Source: Physcia stellaris (lineage: Eukaryota > Ascomycota > Lecanoromycetes > Caliciales > Physciaceae). Taken from it: a stretch of DNA of 64,000 bases. Below, one piece after another: positions 57,797-64,000 of this stretch. Numbering within the stretch: position 1 is the first letter of the stretch; each line of letters starts with the position of its first letter. Below the pieces are notes generated by a model. It was not told the DNA's origin. It saw only the letters and a program-made list of their open reading frames with translations, and searched no databases. Both the position numbers and the translations under genes were made by a program. The DNA is taken from contig JABSSW010000072.1 of NCBI GenBank assembly GCA_018902385.1, forward strand, positions 62,001 through 126,000, in the 5' to 3' direction.

Positions 57797-58914
57797 TCAG
57801 AGCTCTCCTTCAGGCCTCCGGTCCTTATATCCATTGACCCCCTCAAACAGAGTCGTCGGCTTGGCAAAAGTGTGTTTACAGCGATGCGTCCAGTACAGCT
57901 CCTGTACACTCGATCAGCCACAATTCAAACATCGACGATCAATCACGAAGAGAAACCAATGACCTACCAGTGCGAACATTTCGTAGTTCCTTGCATTCGT
58001 CAGTGCGCCCCAAGGGCCGCCTGCGTCTCGGATTATATATGCTTCTTCGGGCGCGGACAGATATTCCACTTTTCCGGTTTCCTCGTTCCGCAGTTTGTGA
58101 TCCGAAATGGGAGATGGGATGCTGACGCGCGTGTTCAGCTCGCTGTTCAGTCCAAGGGGGCTTACCTGCGAAGAATTGAGGACGTACCTAGCCGGCTTGA
58201 CCCAGTCTAAATGCCTATATCTCAGTTAGCCTCTCTCATCCCTTACCCTCATCTATCTTCTCTTCTTTCTCTTTTCCTCCACTAAGAGGAAAAAAGGAAA
58301 GAAAAATCTCCTCAACTCACAGAAATTCATGCAAAACCGTACCCCCCGGCCCCCTCATCCTCTGACTCACAATTGTGCCCACATCCCCACAGCTCCTCTC
58401 CACCACCTCCCCGTCCTTCCCCCATACGCGTTCCAAAAGCCCTTGCACACGGTCAATGTCTTCTCTCTCCTCGGCCCCGTGTTCATATGCGCAAGAAACT
58501 CGCTGCCGTCCCCCCACACGCTCGCATTGCTACACAGGTGCTTCGAGTCGTCGACGTCGACTTTAATATCTGCGAGGCGCGGATCGCCGGACACAAGGTT
58601 ACGGGGCGTGCCGAGGATGTTTTGGAAAACGCGTTTTGCGAGGGCGTAGGAGGAGGCGGGGAAATAATTTAGGGCGATGCGGCGGCGGGTGGATTCGGAG
58701 ATTGCGGGTGAGGTGGAGGCGAGGTGGGCGAGGTGGAGGGCGATGGGGAAGGCTTTGGTGAGCGTGCGGCGTTGGTAGGGATTGGACGTGGAGATGATGT
58801 AGATTTGGGGGCCGGGGAGGGAGAGGGGGAGGGGGAAGGGGAGGGTACGAGGGGAGAAGCGGTTGTTGGATTGGGGATGGCGAGGAGGGCGAGGGCGAGG
58901 GGGATGAGATGCAT
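57797..58914 (-). CDS. Secreted zinc metalloendopeptidase (HEFLH), two frameshifts
   Basis: Exons 58914-58321, 58214-57968 and 57901-57797. Signal peptide MHLIPLALALLAIPNPTTA. The mature frame includes QIYIISTSNPYQRR, RRIALNYFPASSYALAKRVF, DVDDSKHLCSN and, across an intron, TVLHEFLHLDWVKPARY, a zinc HExxH. It continues EEAYIIRDAGGPWGALTNAR and NYEMFAL joined to ELYWTHRCKH. This matches secreted fungal metalloendopeptidases with Cys pairs flanking the HExxH. Two single-base losses break exon 1: one in a G/C run within 58807-58838 (after the signal peptide) and one in the C run at 58419-58423. Restoring length at both makes exon 1 end in exactly the phase exon 2 requires, giving 315 residues. 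Sequencing error is likelier than decay. Confidence 0.78.
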
Positions 58915-59549
58915 CGTTGTTTGGGAGAACTGGGGGTCAAGCTGACTCTGCTGGGCGGAGATGTGGGATCATGATTAAGCCACAAGGAGAAGAAATGGGA
59001 AAGGGGAAAAGGCAAATATGGACTTATCCCAACATCGAACTATGGAGATTTCATCTCTACAATACGGTATACGGACGGCACGTTACAAAGACACCATATA
59101 TAGCCCTCGGCAATCGGGATGCGCTTCTGTGGCTACTATGCGATCCGCGAATCTGGGATCTTTCCTCCACCCGCCAAATACGAAGATGTTTCCGCTTGGA
59201 AGATCCCGCGTACTAATCGTGCTGCACTAATCGCGGAGCTCTTACACGATTAGGTACTCGGCACGCTTATTCCTGAAGTCATCGCCTCTTGGTCTTCGTC
59301 ATGCAGCTTGCTGGAGTTCCTGGGACACGAAGGCCCCAGCTCAGCGGCTCAAGCCAGACGCATCTCTTCCCGCATTCTCGAGTCTGAAGATTTGGTACGT
59401 CTCGTCTAGCACAGGAACGTCTCTGCATACTAATCCGTAAATGCATTCTCTTTTCTTCCTAAGGTATCATTCTTCCTATCTCATCTCATCTAATCTCACC
59501 TATCCTTTCCTCTTCTTCCACGAGATTTCTTTGGTAAATTCCTGGAATC
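58915..59549. other. Divergent intergenic region
   Basis: 635 bp between two secreted-protein genes transcribed away from each other; could act as a shared promoter. No gene supported. Confidence 0.4.
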
Positions 59550-60679
59550 ATGCACCCTCCACCTCACTTCGCCCTCTACTTCTTAGCCTCCATATTCCTT
59601 ATTACGACGCCTCTTGCTGGCACCACTCCGACAAATTACACCATCATCCCCACCGCCTTCGACGCGGAGCCGTTCACCAACGCGCCTCCGTCGATTCCGC
59701 CGGCATGCACGATCCAGACGCAGGTTTGTCTTCCCTCGGCGGGTCAGGAGTATGATTCACATATGTGGTTCCGTCTACCTGGGGTAATGTGAGTTCTCTC
59801 TTTTCAATCTGTTTTTTCTTCATTCTTCTTCTTCTTTCTCATCTATTCTCCCTCCCCCATTCTTCCCCCTCAGCTATTCCATTTTAGCACATCCAACCCC
59901 CCGTCTCTCCCACTATCATCTATCAACCCCCTTGTCTCTCCCACTATCATCCATCCTCCGTCCCACTCCCTCACCTCCCTATCCAACCGCCCCCACGCCC
60001 CTTCAACCTAACTCACCCAACTTACACCCCACCGCCCCAAAAAGCAACAAAACCGCCTGCGCAATCTCCTACACCACCTCCACCGCCACCAGGGAATGGC
60101 CTCCCATAACCCAGATCCGCAACCCCAAACCCGGCGCCGCGGGCTCCGGTATCCCCTGCGGCGTAGGCGCGGTCATGGAGTTTGAAAGCCCGTTCGGCAG
60201 TGTTGAGTTGGTGTATAAGACGCTGTTTGGGAGAGGTGGGAGCGGAGGCGTTCCGGGGGATCCGTGGATTTCGTGAGTTTTTTTCTTTTGTTTTCGTCTT
60301 GTCAGGGAAGTTGTTTTTTTGGCGGGGAGGAAAAGGAAGAGAGAGGAGGAAGGCAGGGGAGGTTACGTTCCAGTTGGACGGATCTTCTGTTATAGCGGCT
60401 TTTGTTATTGCAGAGCTGGGATGAGATAAGCTAACCTCTCAACAGCATCAATTCAGGAAAAACGATGCTCGAAGCCTGGAACGCGGAGCAGTGCACGTCT
60501 GGGGAATACGGCAATGCAGATGGGAGCCTGTGTCATTACTGGTGGTGAGTTTTTTCCCTTTTCCCTTTTCCCCTTTCCCCCTTCCCATCTCATCATGAAT
60601 TCGTATGTATTTGGAGCTGACTGGATTGGGGGGATTGGATAGGTGCCATATGGGCTGTGCTGCTGAGGTGACTGCTTGA
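59550..60679 (+). CDS. Secreted cysteine-rich protein, unknown function
   Basis: Four exons (59550-59788, 60045-60272, 60446-60544, 60643-60679) with phases that agree, 200 residues. Signal peptide FALYFLASIFLITTPLA. The mature protein has eight cysteines, including ACTIQTQVCLPS, KTACAISY, GIPCGVGAVMEF, EQCTSGEYGNADGSLCHYWW and the C-terminal WCHMGCAAEV. The introns are long for this window (256 and 173 bp) and pyrimidine-rich. An even cysteine count and a small size suit an extracellular disulfide-bonded protein, possibly an effector. Not recognised. Confidence 0.7.
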
Positions 60680-62550
60680 ATTTATCGCGCATCTCTTTTT
60701 TTGGGGGGGGAGCGGGGGGGTGCTAGATTAGATGGTTTGGATATTTAGTAGGGTCCTATTTCAAGAGCTGGGCAGTCATGCTCGTGTTATTCTGTTGCTC
60801 AGAGTGATTCCAGCTCTCGATTTAACAGTGTTGCAGGAAGATGGTTTTGGGCATGGAATAGGGTAGGTACTTTGATGGAATGATGCTGTTGACATTATGC
60901 GATTGGCAGATGTATCAGAGGCCTCCCGATTGTAAAGTATTTAGGCTCGAAAGATATATGCGTTTCCTAGCTACATCTCCTAATCCGTCCTCTTGGTACG
61001 AATTGGACCTCGAGACAGACGACACAGGCTGGGACTTGGAAAAACGTGCACTTCCGAAGACGAAGCGCTTCGAGAGAATAATAATGTTGATCTGTAAAAG
61101 CTACAATACACAGCCAAGTAAATGCTGCCATGATATCAAGTTGAGCATTCTTTTGCTTATGCCGGTGATGGTGCAGTTCCAGTAAGAGACAGCTTTGGGG
61201 AGCATATCTTTTATACTTTTCCTCCTGATCTTATTGATTACACATTCGTGTGATGCAATCCTCTCCGAAAAACTGTACAGGTTACATCAAAGCCTAATCT
61301 CTCAATCCTTCAGTCCTCAAAGACAGCACTCAACAAACACATCCAGAAAAGAAAAGCCCCCCTAAACAGCAACCCCCCGCAAACTCCGCGACGGCATCTC
61401 CACCTCCGTCCTCGCCCTTCCCCGCCTGCACCCACACTTTCCCCACGCACCCCGCGCGTCGCATCCATCCACGCGCGTCGCCCAAGACACCTCCCCCTTC
61501 CCCCCTCCCACCACCAGCAACCGCCACCTCCCAGGGAGGGAATCCTAGATTTGGCAATTTCGCACCTACCCCACCGGCGCGTCGATAACCCCGACCTAGA
61601 CGCCCGCTTGCCCTTCCCGTCAGCGCTATCAGCTCCCGGACCCCCCCTGAACTTCTGGCGTTTTTGGCGTACGGGCCGTCGTTTGGGGAGAGGAACAGGG
61701 GAAGAGGGACATTTGCAGTATGTGACCGCTGATCAAGCGGCGGAGGTCTTTGAGGGGGAAGTGCCGATGCGTTATTGAATGACTGGGGGAAAGTGTGGTT
61801 TAGGTGGCGATGGGTTTTATTTTGGGGGCATTACCACTGGTGGGGCGTTTTGAGGATGGTAATTGATGGTAGAATTCAAGTGACAGATATGGAATGATCG
61901 CCTTCGATTGTGAGAAGAGGAGCAGGCCGGTGGGTATGTGTATTGCGTTGATAATTATGGGAAAGGCAATATTGAGCGTTGAGGATATGACGATAGGTAT
62001 TTGTAGGACTAGATCGATACAGGATAGATTGGTGCTGAGAGAGAAGTGTGAACACGACCTGTATGAAGATTGGAAAGTATTAACGACGAAGAAATGTGGG
62101 AAAAAAGTATATATCGCAAGACAATTTCGAAATGCGACCGAACTGAAGACCTCGATGCAATCTCCACCATCCCAAACTACGTTGAGAATAAGCTGCCCTT
62201 TCCACTCTTCTCTCTAGATGATCCCCGAGTTTCAGTCACGGATTCGAAGTTTCGAGACAATGGAATCTCCGCGAGGTCGAGAATAAAATTAGTAATGAAC
62301 CCACCGGCATCCATCGCCGTAGTCCTTTCTATCCATAGGTAAGGTATAAGTATGTACACGAAGGAGAAAAATTGCCTCCAGGAGCCGTAGCTCAAACGCC
62401 GCGCAATGCACGCTAAGAAGCAGAAACATGGATCCAAGTCCTCCTAGGCATAAGACAATTGGACGAAAATGGGAATCAGCTGTTATGGATGAAAGACATG
62501 AAGGAAAGTGCTAGGTATTCCATCAGCGGCGAAGGGAAGATAATGGCGAA
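60680..62550. other. Intergenic region
   Basis: 1.9 kb between convergent genes. Contains a G-rich stretch at about 60702-60720 and C-rich sequence at 61350-61530, but no supported gene. Confidence 0.35.
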
Positions 62551-64000
62551 TCATGGATTCAGTGAGCCCAGGAATTTCTTGCCGAGGAACATGACGCTCT
62601 TTTTGCGGTTACTGCATGCTGTTAGCGATCTTTTCTAGATATCTATGCGGAGGTTGATTTTACCCCTCATCTGGCTCTTCGCCGTTGGTTTCCCTTTCCT
62701 TTTCTTTCTTCCCTGGACTATCGCCCGTGAATCTTCTCGTGAAAGTATCCCGACGCCGGAAGCGAGGTGGTGAAGTGGTTTCTTTCGCCTCATCCTCTAC
62801 TTCACGAATAGACGGTGGTCTTGAAGGATCCCCACTCGCCATCCAAGAACCCTCCATACTCGACGCATACGAATCGCTTCTCTGCAGCTGGCTAACGGTG
62901 GAAGTAGAAGATGTCCGAGGCGACCCTCGGCTCTGGAAACGCACGCTAGACGCACTGGAATTGACATTCAGGAGACTGGAAGCGTTCGGTAAGACAGTAG
63001 AGGCATTCGCATGCTCTCGGAGTCGAGTGAGCTGATTCTTGTTGGGGCGATGCTTGGAGAATTTATTGCCGATGATGGCACCTGTGTGAGAGATGAGTGC
63101 TCGGATGACATCCTTCTTCAGTCGGAGGGCGAGGTCAAGGTTCGACCAGGTCTTGTTCCTGTACTCCAGAACCGGCATGCGGAAGACGAAGTTGTGGACA
63201 TCCTCGATGTTACGCTCGCTTCGCCCCTTGTAGCTGAGGCATAGCACGACACTGGGTACCTTGACGTACGCCAATGTCATGTAGTTGGATGCCCTGGACA
63301 TCATCATAGTCAAGTCATCAGAAGGCTTTTCTTTTTCTGCTTTATGTGACTGGCTTGAGCTTCGGTGCAAGGTGAATCTTTTGTTCTTGTCGGTGCTTCC
63401 GTTCATGGTAGAAAGGTTAGATGACGAGGCATCGTGCGATGTGCGGGCAAGCGCCGATACACTCTCGCGAGATGACTTTCGGGAGACTGAAGGTCTGGTT
63501 GCCGATTGTGACCGATTCGTGTGCTGAAACAATCGAAAATGATGGGTATCCCCTTTGCTATGGACCACGCCTTGTTTGGACTTGCTGGATTTGGATAAGC
63601 TATGAGTACTACCAGGTGCAAAGCCGTCTGTTGGTCTCAAACGCATTTCCAGTGAGCCTGACCTTCCATTATGCTCGTCACTTGAGCCGGTTGTGTTGAG
63701 CTCTTCTGTAATGCTATGTTGAGTCTCGACGTCGGAATCCTCATCCTCATCTTGTACGGTACCCATATTCTTGACTAGGAAAGGCGAGAATGATCCATCC
63801 TTCTCTTTACCAGAGCCAACACCAGGGAAAATGTACTCGAAGAGCTTTTTACCAATCTCTCTTTCTAATTGAACCCGAAGTGGGAACAAGTTGACCTCGA
63901 ACTGATCCAGCACTGGGATGCCAGCGATAGCTTCGAGCATATGCCAATGGACTTGGAGCATCTTCAGATCCTGGTCGTCACCCAGAGGTTTCCCATTTTC
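62551..64000 (-). CDS. FMP27: Fmp27/BLTP2-type bridge-like lipid transfer protein, C-terminal part
   Basis: The frame is open from the window edge (64000) with no start, so this is the 3' end of a much larger gene (family members exceed 2,000 residues). Two exons are visible: 64000-62664 and 62611-62551, joined as EEPDEG-NRKKSVMF in phase. Diagnostic blocks: FEVNLFPLRVQLEREIGKKL, YMTLAYVKVPSVVLCLSYKG, NIEDVHNFVFRMPVLEYRNK, and LKKDVIRALISHTGAIIGNK, then a Ser-rich tail ending KKSVMFLGKKFLGS. These match the Fmp27/Hobbit/BLTP2 C-terminus, which sits at ER-plasma membrane contacts and transports lipid. The Ser-rich linker between blocks is typical of the fungal forms. Confidence 0.92.

Noticed and set aside
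58599-59015. 138-codon Pro/Ser-rich minus frame
   Set aside because: Same strand as the metalloprotease but another frame; its low-complexity Pro-rich sequence results from C-rich DNA, and the protease frame has the conserved residues.
1-64000. Retroelement, DNA transposon or CRISPR array
   Set aside because: No reverse transcriptase, integrase, transposase, long terminal repeats, terminal inverted repeats or regular spacer array was found on either strand.

Overview
The window is nuclear DNA from a filamentous ascomycete (Pezizomycotina, possibly Dothideomycetes; the class is a guess). The evidence is dense protein genes with many 45-110 bp GT-AG introns, several bearing CTAAC/CTAAG-like branch sites, plus fungal-only families: a UbiA-like membrane cyclase, a kaurene-oxidase-like P450, a tyrosinase, a LaeA/UMTA-like methyltransferase, a PTH11-type rhodopsin-domain protein, a UstYa/DUF3328 protein, a NACHT NLR, and the C-terminus of Fmp27. 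I see no rRNA, tRNA, CRISPR array, plasmid or prokaryotic operon, and no reverse transcriptase, integrase or transposase.

Layout. 0.6-4.6 kb: a UbiA-superfamily protein of the fumagillin-cyclase type and a P450, a possible two-gene terpenoid locus. 6.4-14.7 kb: a secreted Cys-rich protein, a secreted GH17 glucanase, an NmrA/isoflavone-reductase-like protein and a secreted tyrosinase, followed by a decayed tandem repeat. 15.9-21 kb: coding-like remnants, a LaeA-like methyltransferase and a PrnB/IDO-like haem-dioxygenase-family protein. 21.7-22.6 kb: a secreted protein resembling a metalloprotease without its zinc motif. 22.7-28 kb: housekeeping block, a DHX57/Ucp12-type helicase divergent from a glycine-zipper protein. 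29.6-37.6 kb: a small secreted protein, a wax-synthase-like membrane acyltransferase, a two-TM protein and an Hsp70-like protein. 39.5-43.2 kb: a large NLR (alpha/beta-hydrolase, NACHT, weak ankyrins). 44.5-50.6 kb: rhodopsin-domain protein, secreted beta-rich protein, UstYa-like protein. 52.1-57.2 kb: three intracellular proteins of F-box or related type. 57.8-60.7 kb: a secreted HEFLH metalloprotease and a secreted Cys-rich protein. 62.5 kb to the end: the 3' part of the Fmp27/BLTP2 lipid-transfer gene.

The accessory content (eight predicted secreted proteins, terpenoid, phenol-oxidising and UstYa-type genes, an NLR) suits a plant- or lichen-associated or saprobic fungus, but lifestyle cannot be read from sequence alone. 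Genes do not form operons; links between neighbours are inferred.

In at least five genes the protein family continues only if one base is added inside a mononucleotide run of 4-5. Six such sites, all deletions, occur, including in a conserved helicase. This is most simply an uncorrected homopolymer error of a long-read assembly and matters for reading every frameshift here. All exon coordinates were worked out by hand from splice signals and reading frame.
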